64,000 nucleotides of DNA from Leguminivora glycinivorella (taxonomy: Eukaryota; Arthropoda; Insecta; Lepidoptera; Tortricidae). The notes beneath the pieces are model-generated. The model saw only the letters and a program-made list of their open reading frames with translations, was not told the DNA's origin and did no database searches. This document shows positions 1 through 10,600 of this stretch, piece by piece; the first letter of the stretch is position 1; every line of letters starts with the position of its first letter. Both the position numbers and the translations under genes were made by a program. The stretch spans positions 1,302,001 to 1,366,000 of the forward strand of contig NC_062976.1 of NCBI RefSeq assembly GCF_023078275.1, read 5' to 3'.

Positions 1-183
1 GTGCTTCGAATATACAATGAAAAGCGGGCGGTCATCACGTGAGTTGAGAGTGAGTTCTAGCTTCCGACTAACTCGTTTTCAAATGTGGAATGGAATTGTC
101 GTAGTAATCTCTTAATACATGACAGTCCCAAGGATCTAATATCCCGTCTTATAACTGTCTTAAGCAAAATTTAACTGAACCAG

Positions 184-303
184 ACTCAAATCCTTTATGG
201 TTTATTACAAATCCACGCTCAAAGTGATTTCCACGTTCCTCGACGATTTACGAGCTGAATTTGCCTGCCAATTATTGCTGCAAGTTTTGAGACACAACTA
301 TGG
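184..303 (+). CDS. Gene 1 exon 1 (first visible)
   Basis: Open from acceptor AG 182-183 to donor GT 304-305. It ends with GG of a Gly codon that is completed by the first base of the next exon. The peptide ends in LLLQVLRHNYG. An in-frame TGA at 176-178 lies just upstream, so the frame is entered by splicing. Confidence 0.5.
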
Positions 304-3300
304 GTAAGAGTGAGTGGCAAAGATCTGCACCTCTTTCTTGCACATACCTTTGTTTCAAAACTTGTAGCAATAACTTGCAGGTGTAAATATTTAGCTTAAC
401 GCTTACCCAGGTAGGTAATTATTTAGAAATAATCTCTTAATATCTTGACAGGCAAGCCGTATGCGCAGACGCACCGCTAGACGCCCGGTCGGCACAGGAG
501 TGGGCGGAAGCGGAAGCGACTGTCTGCGCTGAGGACATGCATGCAGATAACCCTACATCTACAGACGTTGCGCATGCACCGGAAATTGTGAAACTAGAGG
601 AAATGGGACCAGGTGAAGATTACTACAGGGTTATATATGATGTAAGCGGATTTATTTAAAACCTTATAATACGTGTCATGTCATGATGTCACTCACCATA
701 GTCATCATTTTAGCCTTTGTTCGCCAATTGATCATAGGAATCATACGCGTTCTTACTGTATGCCACTTATCAAGGTCTTAGGCCAGCCTCATCCAGAAGT
801 GAACCGCGATGTTTCGGGTATATAAATATTCATTCTTGAAGTCCAAAATAAGTCTCATTTACCTCTAAAGATAACTTTGTTGACTTCTTCAAAAAATGAT
901 ATCTTGTTAGCCGTGGCAAATGCCGGGATAACGCAAGGAGGATGATGATCTTGTTATCCACATTTAAAATGCATTTAAGAATAAATTGAGCGTTTCTTTC
1001 CTCAGCGTGGACGCTCGTCAAACACGCCAAACGCGTGGATACACGTAGTGGTTTTGGCGTGTGGCGGCGTCCTTGGCGTGTGGCCGTTGTCGCGCGAGCG
1101 CCCGCCGCCGCTCCGCGTGCCTGACGACGCACTACGGACACGCATGCGCGCACGAGCTGAGAGACGACAACGGGTAAACAGACAACATGCATTTACAATT
1201 GATTTGGGCGATGACGTAACAGCGTGGCTCCGTTGCGTCGTTTGCCCCGGTGTAGGATTCGGCAGGTTGCCCCGGAACCGCCGAAAAACCACACCTTTCG
1301 GCCAGAAGTCTGCGCTCGCGATGGTGTCCTGCAGCGGCCGCGGCACGCGCACAACGAACGAGCTGAAGTGCACGTTTGCACCCTCAGCGTGTAGCCAGTC
1401 TTCCGGCGAACGAAATCGAATTAACCGGCTCTGCAGTGCCACACACAGTCTTATGAAGTGATCCCTCGTGTTAAAGTAATCTACTAATTACATAACTACA
1501 TTAACTAACATGCGCACGTCCGAAACGCCAACACATTTATACACGTAGTGGTTCTAATTGGCATATAATTAACCGGGCAACTAAAATATTAAACGGGAAG
1601 TTAAGTCTTGCATACAATAATATAATTTGGCTGTGTTTTAATATTGTGGCGACAAAAAAAATATATGAGCCTCAAATATTAAGCATCATTATTATTGAAA
1701 AAACGGCAGCAAATTTCAAGCGACAAAAATATTGCCGAGGAACATTAAACAATACTTTGGCGACTAAAATAATAATTGGCACCTAGTATTGTAAAGCGTA
1801 AGATTTTTAATATTTGTAGTCATATAGATGTTAGCACCTAAATAATTATACTTAGCTCATCGTTTAAAGTAGTATTTAAATTGCGGAGGCAACTAAAAAA
1901 ATTACTGGGAAGTAGGTTTTTTTTTAAAAAACATATAAAATCGTTTCTTTATGGAAACGATGGTCCCATCGGAAAATCAGCGCTGGAAGTCACCAGCAAC
2001 ACGCTGAGATGAGGCCATTTCGTGGCACTTCATTCCTTTCCGTCTTGTTGTTATTATGTGTATTTTGTCTTGCCTGTGTTCACGAATAAATGTTTATTCT
2101 ATTCTATTCTACTTATTCTATTCAAACATCGTATTTGCGACCCGTAAACCACGAGTAGTATTTAAATATCTCTATAAGGGAACGCGTACCAAATCATTTT
2201 ATAATAAATACACAGCAAAAAGGAGTGTATAAGCTTCTAATAGGTCGGTAACACGCATATGATACCCCTTGAGTAGCAGGCGTCCATAGGTTACGGTGAC
2301 CACTTTCCATCAATCGTATGCTTGTTTACCACCGACATGGCATTTAAAAAAAAGTACCGTGTTAATCGTATAGTATAATATTAGAGGTATAGGAGCAGAA
2401 TTATTTTCTGCTAGCAGAAAAGTGGGTTAGTGTTAGGTTATTTTTTTAGTAGAATATAAGTCCTACCAAATTTGCTATGGCATAATTCTTAGGTACTTTG
2501 TATCAACAAAACAACGATAGCAAAAAGGAAATGAAATACAGTCCCAGAGGCACCGTTAGGTACGACGACGAGCGAAGCGAGGAGGAGTGTTAGGTATCTT
2601 GCATCCCCAACACACAAGACTCGCTATCAAAACAGAAATAGGAAGAAGATGGACAACTTTTTACTGCCTAAATATTATGCAAACAAAAATCTACGGACGT
2701 ACTCTTAATTTAGAAGATTATTTTGCTCATTAACATTATGCCAGCATAAGATTGGATATTATAAAATCTGCGGAACGATTTATGCCAAGGCATATTCTGA
2801 GTAAGGTTTTCCTGCCAAAAAAATGAATCTTTCAGAGTGACGTTAAGACTACGTAAGACCGGCCTTAGATTCGATAGAGTAAACGTCATGAAAAGTTAAA
2901 TTCATTGTATAGAGACGAAGTTGCCAGCACTCCCAAACACCTAATTTCATACCCATAAGTACAATATTTTGTCGACCATTATATTTTATAAGAATCCTTT
3001 TTTTATTAAAATGACAGCTCAGGTGATGAGTGCCGATGTATAAATTTTAATTGTACTTTTTATGTTAATTTGCTATATAAATATTTTAAAAGAACTGTAT
3101 ATTTTATATTAATAGATAGCCGTTTTCCTATTAAACTGTCTCTCTTAAATTGTTTCCAATATAATAATTCAGTTGCCAAATAAATAGTTGGTACTCGCGT
3201 CTGAATAAACCGTAGCCGTAATGACATTAAAATGCTACCTCATATTGAAATAATTTGAGGCCCCATTTTAGTCGCCAAACTATTATATTTGATACCCATT

Positions 3301-5864
3301 TCTATGGTTATTTAGTCGCCCGGTTAAATACGTGCCGTTCTAATTTGGTGTGTGGTGGCGTGCTTGAACGACGTGCCGTTACCGCGCGAACCCGACTCCG
3401 CGTGCCCGACGACGATAGTACTCTTTATTATACTGTGCCGACGACGCACTACGGACACACATGCGCGCACGAGCTGAGAGACGACAACGGGTAAACAATA
3501 GAATGCATTTATCTACAAATATGTATGCCTGCATTTACCTAGAGCAAATTACGGTATAATCCTTCAAATGTTTAACCCCTGGAACGCCGTTGTCAAAAAT
3601 TTGCTACTGAATAACTTTCAATCTGTTAATTACAGTTTAAATTGCCTGAGACGGATATGGAACAAGGCGCTTGAGGGGTTAATAAACATTGTCCTCAGTC
3701 TGACACGCCAAACGTACGGATACGCGATACGCTTAGTATTTAGTTGTGGCGTGTGGCCGTTAGTATTTTATTCACATTATCCATCCGGATGCAGGAGGAA
3801 TGCCACAGGCAAAAATCGAAAATGGCGCCTTTAATGTAGAAAATATCAGTCCTACATCCGATATCAGATCGGATAATGTGAAAATGCACTTTAGGTACCG
3901 CGCGAACGGTATCATATGCAGGCACAGGCACGCGCAGAGAGACGACAGCTGGTAAAAATTAATTTCAATTGAGCAAACGCGTATGATCCCTAAAGTTTTT
4001 AAGACATACACACGTTTGACAAAAGCGCTGGTGGCCTAGCGAGAATAAGCGCTGGTGGCCTAGCAGTAAGAGCGTGCGACTTACGATCCGGAGGTCGCGG
4101 GTTCGAACTCCGGCTCGGAGGTTTTCGAAACTTATGTGCGAAATGTCATTTGATCGTGAGGAAACCAGACTAATTCCAATAAGGCATAGTTACCCTTCGG
4201 GTTGGAAGGTCAGATGGCAGTCGCTTTGGTAAAACTAGTGCCTACGCCAAATATTGGGATTAGTTGTCAAAGCGGACCCAGGCTCCCACGAGCCGTGGCA
4301 AATTCACACGTTTGACATGCCAAACCCATGATTTTTTTTTGTAAATTTTGTCAAAAAAACATCCTGTTAATGATATTTCAGGAAGCCGAAGCAGCAGCAG
4401 CAGGTGAGGTGGAAGAAGAGCCGCCAGAACCGTCAATAGCTGAACTTCGTGCCCGCTGCGATCCTCCCACAGCAAGACTTCGGCTATCTGGCAACGTTCT
4501 CGGCCTTACGGCGTTGCAGAAGTAGTATCATGTGTACAACAAATGTTATGCATGCGTCAGTTTTGGCCACGCATACAGGCACACAGGTATCAGGCGGAAG
4601 AACTAGCACGTGAAACTCTAAGTTGACAAATCGGGCGATACATATTTTTTGTTGGACTCCCCAGCAGCTGCAAATTAGGCGATATGATGACCAATGAAAG
4701 TCTTGTCATAACATTGTCCAAAACACAAAAATGTCCTACAGCCCGCTTGTGGGCCTTAGGGCCCGTTGCATCAACCACATTTGACAGACACATCATCGTC
4801 AACCAGACGTCTATGGAACAGACGGTTTGGTGCAATCCACTAATAGAGCTATCCTTTTGGCCCTTGATCACTAAAATCTGCCGTATTCCGATAGACGATG
4901 CGGACCCAGGCCGTCCCTATCCATAGTAATGCGATAAGCCAGATTTTTATCATTTATCGCGCATCTATTAAACCTGAACACCACACGATAGTGCTCACTT
5001 CGATTAATTGATAGACCTATCTCAATTTGTCTCATTCTGTTCCAGCGGACGCGCGGTGTGGGCGAGCGTGTCAGGAGGAGCAATTTGCGCGTCGTTGCCA
5101 GCTCTTCGAGTGCTACGAATAGTGTTAGCCAAGCCGGGTGGTGGGTCACCACATTACCTGACACCGCATGTCGCTGGGAGTATTTTGGCAGGTACATTAA
5201 TTCATTTCAGAATAACAATGAATGCAATATGAAATAAAACTATGGAAACGGATTAAATAGCGTATAATGAATTGCCTGCCTAATAGAAATCTATATTATT
5301 TATGGTCAGGTTAACGAACGTTAATATTTCTTGTATGTGGGTAGCTTTTGCGCATAGTTATTTTTCCAGTCACCCGTTGACCACGAATGCTGTAAAGTGT
5401 TCGAAACGTCGGGATGAGTTGTAAATTCATTATACGCGATTTAATCCGAAATAAAATGAGTTTAAAATTCATTATTTCATGAGTAACTATCGCGGTAACC
5501 GAAGACAATATAATGAATGCAATACTTAATTGAGCTGAAGGTCTGAATCTTGCACAAAGACATATGGTACCTAGGCTGAAGTCCCAATCGAGTTGGCTGT
5601 TAGCTTCTTTATAGATTGTGTCGATTACGAAAGCACATGCGTTGGTTCTTGGTGGTTGTTAATGTTGTCATCAATTAAAACCAGATTTAAAGTGTACGAG
5701 ATTTCACATGCGTGTTTCATTAAAAAGCGGCACTTCGGTCGACTGAGAGTTGGATGACTTGGACGTTGCTTGGATGTAACATGTAACTTCAGTATTCATC
5801 AAAGTAAATCAAGTAAATCGCGAGTTCGAGATTATCGTAAATGGTACGACCAGGCAGTTCACTT

Positions 5865-5895
<31 letters not shown>

Positions 5896-6654
5896 TTTTT
5901 TTAAATGGGCTTACCCTCTGCAACAGACTAACCAAAGGCAAAGACGTGGCGTAAGATGGGGTAAGCTCGCCCAGAACACGACTTAGTACTCGTAATTTAA
6001 GAAGAAACTCGACTCGAGATTTTCTACCAATTTTTCGCAGTCCGTGCGGTGGCAGCTCACCAACAGCTTACATTTGGGGCCCGGCGGGAAGCGCAGCTAA
6101 GCTGAGCAGCGACGCGCCAGCATTAGCGATGCTGCTGCGCTGCCGTGCGCGGCCTGAGGCGTTGCTGTTGACTGAAGATGCATTGCAAGTAAGATACATT
6201 TATTTATTTATACGTCACAATATGGATAGTAAATTATCTACTAAGTAAGTAGGTACTACATAATGATCATTTTAACATCCAAAGTCAAACCGACGCACAG
6301 TAGTCAAGTTTCGCTCTCCACTGTAGTGAAATGACTTCGATCACGTACCTATAGCAAAGAGGGTGAAACGCCGGAATGGGTTAAGTGGGTAGGCCCTGTT
6401 TCCCCCCTCTCGCGAGGGGCTATCATGAGTAACTGCATTTTCACTCCGTCTAAAAAAAGTCTCATCTTCTTGAGAAGTCTAATCATCACTCGCAAAGTAT
6501 CGACGACATCTTCAAGCAACCTTACACGTTTATCTTTGTCCACCAGGTATGGCAGTGCATGGCGCCGCGAGCGCCTAGGCCTGATGATGTCAACGACGAC
6601 GCAAGTGATCACAGTGATAACTATAACAGTACCAGCAACAGTGAAAGCGACTGA
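184..6654 (+). CDS. Uncharacterised gene 1, seven exons, 5'-incomplete
   Basis: Exons chain in phase: 184-303, 452-641, 1006-1173, 4382-4521, 5046-5191, 6067-6188, 6547-6654, each bounded by AG and GT. About 330 residues are visible. I do not recognise the protein. It starts with a helical stretch (STFLDDLRAEFACQLLLQVL), continues with an acidic Ala/Glu-rich part (exon 2), a hydrophobic stretch followed by an Arg-rich end (exon 3), a Glu/Ala-rich start to exon 4, a Gly/Ala/Leu-rich middle (exons 5-6) and an acidic Ser/Asp/Asn tail ending at TGA 6652-6654. No signal peptide or catalytic motif is seen. The gene must begin left of the window, because exon 1 opens at a splice acceptor (AG 182-183). 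Evidence is ORF continuity plus splice phase only; no family match is claimed. Confidence 0.6.
452..641 (+). CDS. Gene 1 exon 2
   Basis: Acceptor TTGACAG, donor GTAAGC at 642. It encodes 63 residues, acidic, ending EDYYRVIYD. Phase agrees with both neighbours. Confidence 0.6.
909..949 (+). repeat. 3' tail of a lepidopteran tRNA-derived SINE
   Basis: AGCCGTGGCAAATGCCGGGA and the following GATGATGAT match the 3' end of the SINE family whose body is seen at 4022-4304. The head is absent, so this is a 5'-truncated copy in the intron between gene 1 exons 2 and 3. Confidence 0.6.
1006..1173 (+). CDS. Gene 1 exon 3
   Basis: Acceptor CTTTCCTCAG, donor GTAAAC at 1174. It encodes 56 residues: a hydrophobic segment (WIHVVVLACGGVLGVWPL) followed by an Arg-rich stretch (RTRMRARAERRQR). 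The 3' part of this exon and its donor are repeated downstream near 3.4 and 3.9 kb. Confidence 0.6.
2221..2345 (+). repeat. LINE 3'-tail fragment
   Basis: A segment reading GGCGTCCATAGGTTACGGTG and on to CGTATGCTTGTTTACCACCGA recurs at 52729-53035 and 63815-64000 and inverted at 59030-59180. I take it as the 3'UTR of a lepidopteran LINE. It follows a (TATTC)n-rich stretch around 2090-2122 that looks like another retroelement tail. Confidence 0.55.
3337..3500 (+). repeat. Tandem copy of gene 1 exon 3 (3' part plus donor)
   Basis: It repeats the last ~110 bases of exon 1006-1173, then the donor and early intron (GGGTAAACA followed by ATGCATTTA). The final 70 exon bases are almost identical. 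A ~25-base insertion sits inside (around 3414-3440). It lacks the exon's acceptor end, so it is not a spliceable exon. Confidence 0.75.
3697..3960 (+). repeat. Decayed third copy of gene 1 exon 3
   Basis: Pieces at 3697-3765 (ACACGCCAAACG, GTGGCGTGTGGCCGT) and 3893-3955 (GAGAGACGACAGCTGGTAAA) follow the order of exon 1006-1173 and its donor, with unrelated sequence between them. More diverged than the 3.4-kb copy. Confidence 0.5.
4022..4304 (+). mobile_element. tRNA-derived SINE with 13-bp target-site duplication
   Basis: The head is tRNA-like (GGCCTAGCAGTAAGAGC as box A, GGTTCGAAC as box B), followed by a body common in Lepidoptera (GGTTGGAAGGTCAGATGGCA; GAGCCGTGGCAAA). CACACGTTTGACA occurs at 4009-4021 and again at 4305-4317, a perfect 13-bp duplication. 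The first ~20 bases of the head are present twice in tandem (AGCGCTGGTGGCCTAGC). Confidence 0.85.
4382..4521 (+). CDS. Gene 1 exon 4
   Basis: Acceptor TATTTCAG. The peptide begins with an Ala/Glu-rich run and ends near LGLTALQ. Donor GTAGTA at 4522 leaves AA of a split codon. If that donor is not used, a TAG follows at once (4523-4525), so a shorter isoform ending here is possible. Confidence 0.55.
4759..4840 (+). mobile_element. Short inverted-repeat element (Tourist-like), degenerate
   Basis: The left end GGGCCCGTTGCATCAACCAC and the right end GGTTTGGTGCAATCCAC are imperfectly inverted and flanked by TTA and TAA. It shares its ends and interior (TTTGACAGACACATCATCGT) with the better-preserved element at 49601-49727. 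Confidence 0.6.
5046..5191 (+). CDS. Gene 1 exon 5
   Basis: Acceptor CTGTTCCAG, donor GTACAT. It encodes Gly/Ala/Leu-rich sequence (WASVSGGAICASLPALRVL). Phase is 1 base in, 1 base out, matching both neighbours. Confidence 0.6.
5864..5890. repeat. (TA)n microsatellite
   Basis: Uninterrupted TA dinucleotides in the gene 1 intron between exons 5 and 6. Confidence 0.9.
6067..6188 (+). CDS. Gene 1 exon 6
   Basis: The frame-compatible acceptor is CCAACAG ending at 6066. A better-looking acceptor (TTTTTCGCAG, ending 6040) would add 26 bases and break the frame by one, so either the weaker site is used or one base is missing from the assembly. Donor GTAAGA. The peptide includes YIWGPAGSAAKLSS. Confidence 0.5.
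6547..6654 (+). CDS. Gene 1 terminal exon
   Basis: Acceptor GTCCACCAG. It encodes VWQCMAPRAPRPDD and then an acidic, Ser/Asn-rich tail to TGA at 6652-6654. An AATAAA at 6960-6965 is a suitable poly(A) signal about 300 bases downstream. Confidence 0.6.
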   Translation, partial: VWQCMAPRAPRPDDVNDDASDHSDNYNSTSNSESD

Positions 6655-6959
6655 GGATCTATCGACCGTGAATGCTCCTACAGACTTATTTGCTCGTTTG
6701 CTGAATAACTTTCTGCGGTACTTCGAGATGGGTAATAAAATGGAAAATATTAATAATGCCGGTTTGCGCGGGCATTTAGACGCCAAGAACGGCAAAGACT
6801 TCTAGAGGCAACGATTAAATACGCCAAAACGCTAGCTACTTAAGTTGCTGAAATTAAATGATACATTTTTGTATGTATACTGTACATTATGATTTTATGA
6901 TTATGTATGACAAATAGAAAGTTGATTATTGTTTTGCATTTTTATTGTTGAATAATTAA

Positions 6960-6965
6960 AATAAA
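6960..6965 (+). terminator. Poly(A) signal of gene 1
   Basis: AATAAA in AT-rich sequence downstream of the gene 1 stop codon. The 6655-7403 stretch otherwise holds only the presumed 3'UTR, AT-rich spacer and the region before gene 2. Confidence 0.4.
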
Positions 6966-7403
6966 TTATATTGAAGTAAGTAAAAATTGGTGTGTTTAAT
7001 TTACGGCAGATCGAGAAAATAAGTAAATAGGTAACATTATTATGATTCAAGTTAAAGTATCAAGAGATTAATAATTAGGTATAGTATTAACTCCAAAAAC
7101 TTCAGCATTGCTGTAAAAAATATTATTTAATGTAAAATTGATTTGTTCGCGTAGTAGATAGTAGGCGGAAGGCGCGGGTTCTATTCCCGGCTCAGCTATT
7201 GATGGACACGATCGCTTTTTTTTTCGTGTGTGATAAATATTTCAGTTTAAGGTAATAAAGGTTATATTTTTCAATCCCTATAAGGACCACTTTCGCCAAC
7301 GAAAATGAGAGTTAACCCGAGGGTTAACCCACCATTTTATATGGAATTTGACAGTTGACAGCCCACTAACCCTAAGTTAAGTGGTTGGTATAAGTAGGCC
7401 TAA

Positions 7404-7637
7404 ATGGAACGAGCGAAACCATCTAAATCTAGCCGCTCAAGTAGGCCACGCCCTCAGTCCGTCGCGCCGTTCACCGCACGCACACGCATTCCAACCGCAC
7501 ACCGTGTGCACCGCACACAACCCGCACAGCACACGGAACCGTGTGCAAACCGCTCAGCACACGCAACCGCGCCGCACACAAACCGCATCATGCCTACCCG
7601 CCGAGCTTTGTACTTGCTGCGTCCGCTGATCACACAG
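7404..7637 (+). CDS. Gene 2 exon 1
   Basis: ATG at 7404, donor CACACAG|GTTGGT. It holds short CGCACACAACC-type repeats and is Arg/Thr/Pro/His-rich, so coding potential is less certain upstream of the Met at 7590. Confidence 0.45.
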
Positions 7638-10600
7638 GTTGGTAAAAAAAGTTGGTTCTGTCTTCATCAAAGATTAAACAATCTTGATGAAGATTGTTTA
7701 ATCCCGCATATACATATCCGGGAACCAGAAAACAATATACTCATCTATATAAAGTACCTAGCCGTAAACACCCCAAACGAAAATCAGAATTTGTCATCCA
7801 GTCAAACTCCAATTTTGACATTTCCATTGCTTCCTGGCTAGACCAATATTTTGTTGCTCTTGCTCCTGTTCCCAGACCATACCGAGCTGTTATCAGGAAA
7901 GGCCAATTATGGAGTACCTAATATATTTTTAACCCCCGACTCAAAAATGACGGGATGTTATAACTTATAAGTTTGACATGTCTGTATGTCTGTCTGTGGC
8001 ATCATAGCTCCCGAACGGATGAACAGATTAGGTTTAGTTTTTTTTTTGTTTGAAAGTCGAGTTAATCGGGAGTGTTCTTAACCATGTTTCATGAAAATCG
8101 GTCCACTATGTCGGGTTTTTTTTTCAAAATTTTAATTTTGTTGTTAGGTTATTCTTTTAGGGTTCCGTAGTCAACTAGGAACCCTTATAGTTTCACCATG
8201 TCTGTCTGTCCGTCCGTCCGTCCGTCCGTCCGTCCGTCCGTCCGTCCGTCCGTCCGCGGATAATCTCAGTAACCGTAAGCACTAGAATGCTGAAATTTGG
8301 TACCAATATGTATATCAATCACGCCAACAAAGTGCAAAAATAAAAAATGGAAAAAAATGTTTTATTAGGGTACCCCCCCTACATGTAAAGTGGGAGCTGA
8401 TATTTTTTTTCATTCCAACCCCAACGTGTGATATATTGTTGGATAGGTATTTAAAAATTAATAAGGGTTTACTAAGATCGTTTTTTGATAATATTAATAT
8501 TTTCGGAAATAATCGCCCCTAAAGGAAAAAAAAGTGCGTCCCCCCTAACTTTTGAACCATATATTTAAAAAATATGAAAAATATCACAAAAGTAGAACTT
8601 TATAAAGACTTTATAGGAAAATTGTTTTGAACTTGATAGGTTCAGTAGTTTTTGAGAAAAATACGGAAAACTACGGAACCCTACACTGAGCGTGGCCCGA
8701 CACGCTCTTGGCCGGTTTTTTGATATCTACTAAAACATGTTATGCCTACTATTAGACACCTCTGCTCTATAATCATATTAATTATCTGAGCAAATTAAAA
8801 GAGCATTTTGAGAACCTAATATTTAAACTTGCAACACGTATAATGCTATAACATCAGGGTGGCTAGCCGAATGGCACAATCGCTCACGAAACGCTCACGA
8901 AACGAAGCGCTAGTAGATATCTATCTCTATCGCGCTTGCGTATTGGCGCGACAGAGCCACAGCGGCGTATCGCTTTCGTTTGGCGTCGGAGAAATGCCAT
9001 TCGGCTACGGGGCCTGTGGCTATAACCAACGTTCCTAAGACAAGTATGCAACTTGTTAACTTTTTAAATTGCACTAATAACTCTGTAGGGGGAAGCGGGG
9101 TAGTTAGGCACAAGGGGCAGTTTTGAACACCCACACTAACTCCTTACCTACAAGCTTAAATACACCTGCGGCAACACTCAAACGTGCCTTTGTATGTGTG
9201 AGTGACGTACCGGCGGCCGCGCCGCTCGCCAGTCAGCCGTTGCCGCTCAGCGCGTCGAAACGTGTTTTCGCGGTCCCTAAGTAAAAATTTTACGTGTTTC
9301 TGATCGAGTGGTGCCGCAAATTTAAAGAGTTTAATGGATGAGCATTATTAAAAGCAGTAAGTATATCTATTCAGTTATCAAGTTGGCTTATTATTTAGAA
9401 CTAAAACTTCATAGTATATTTTTAATAAATATTTTATTTTAATTTGTCGAATGGGGTACTTTGGTTGGGGCAGTTTTGAACGTATCAAAGTGCCCCTTTA
9501 GTGTACCTTTCCTAATAACCTTACTGGTAGGTACGTAGGTATCAAGAGCACCACACTTAATTAACCATTAATAAACTTTTTGTAATGTTTAAAAGGCTTA
9601 TCATTGGTCAGCTAAGTGTGTTGTTCTGAAACGCATGCTGTTAGGGGCAGTTTGATATGTATCAAAGTGCCCTAAATTGATGTATCAAAGTGTCCCATAC
9701 TAGATATCAAAGTGCCCTGCAGGTGGGGCAGAATTACACAAATACCATTTTTTGTTTAAATCAATATATCTCTGACTCTGGGTATAAATTTAACAAGAAA
9801 ACGTAAATTTTGTATACCTTAATAAATATGCTGTAAACTAGGTACAAAAAAAATGTATTTGAAAATCATTTTGGGCTCTAAAATCAATTTTGAAAAAAGA
9901 TGTACGTATCTGCCCCGCTTCCCCCTACAATAGGCCAGACGACTAAAAAAAAAGTAATTAGTCTGTCAGTTGTCAAAGAATTTTGACACGTATTTTTTTC
10001 TTTTTTTCTCGTAAACAAAAAATGACGACGGTACAGTGCGTTGAAGTTTCGCGTGACGTCACGCCTAGGTACAATTTTTACTTAGAAGTGATGTCACAAG
10101 CCTCCACTCCGGAACTTTGATACTCTATATCTTTGTATTTTTTCATTAATAAGAAAAAGCGAAAAATGTGAGTTCAGTATTTTTGGACGATCTAAGTGAC
10201 GGACTAAACAGAATGCCATTTTATTATGTAGTCGTCATCCCTATTTTTTTAATAAACAAAAACCTGTGACATTCCCAGTCCCGGGCTTGCTCCTGCAAAC
10301 CCCCCGGCGGCGCGCCGCCGTGCCCGCCGTGCGAGTCGGCGCCGCCGCCGCCGTGCCGCGCGCCGCCGTCGCCGCCCTCCCCGGCCGCCGCGTCGTCTGC
10401 TGCCCGCCGCCGCAGGGGAAACGCCCGCCCTGCGCGGAGAAGGAGCCTAATTGTTCGCTCACTTGCGAACATCAATTACCACAGGTACTAAAAGCTTCGA
10501 TGGAATTCTTAAAAATTATGGGTCTAGAGTTCTAGATCTAGACCGAGTCCCGCGTGCCGTCAGGGTGCCTGGTCGGCTAGTTGACTACCTGCAGGGAAAA

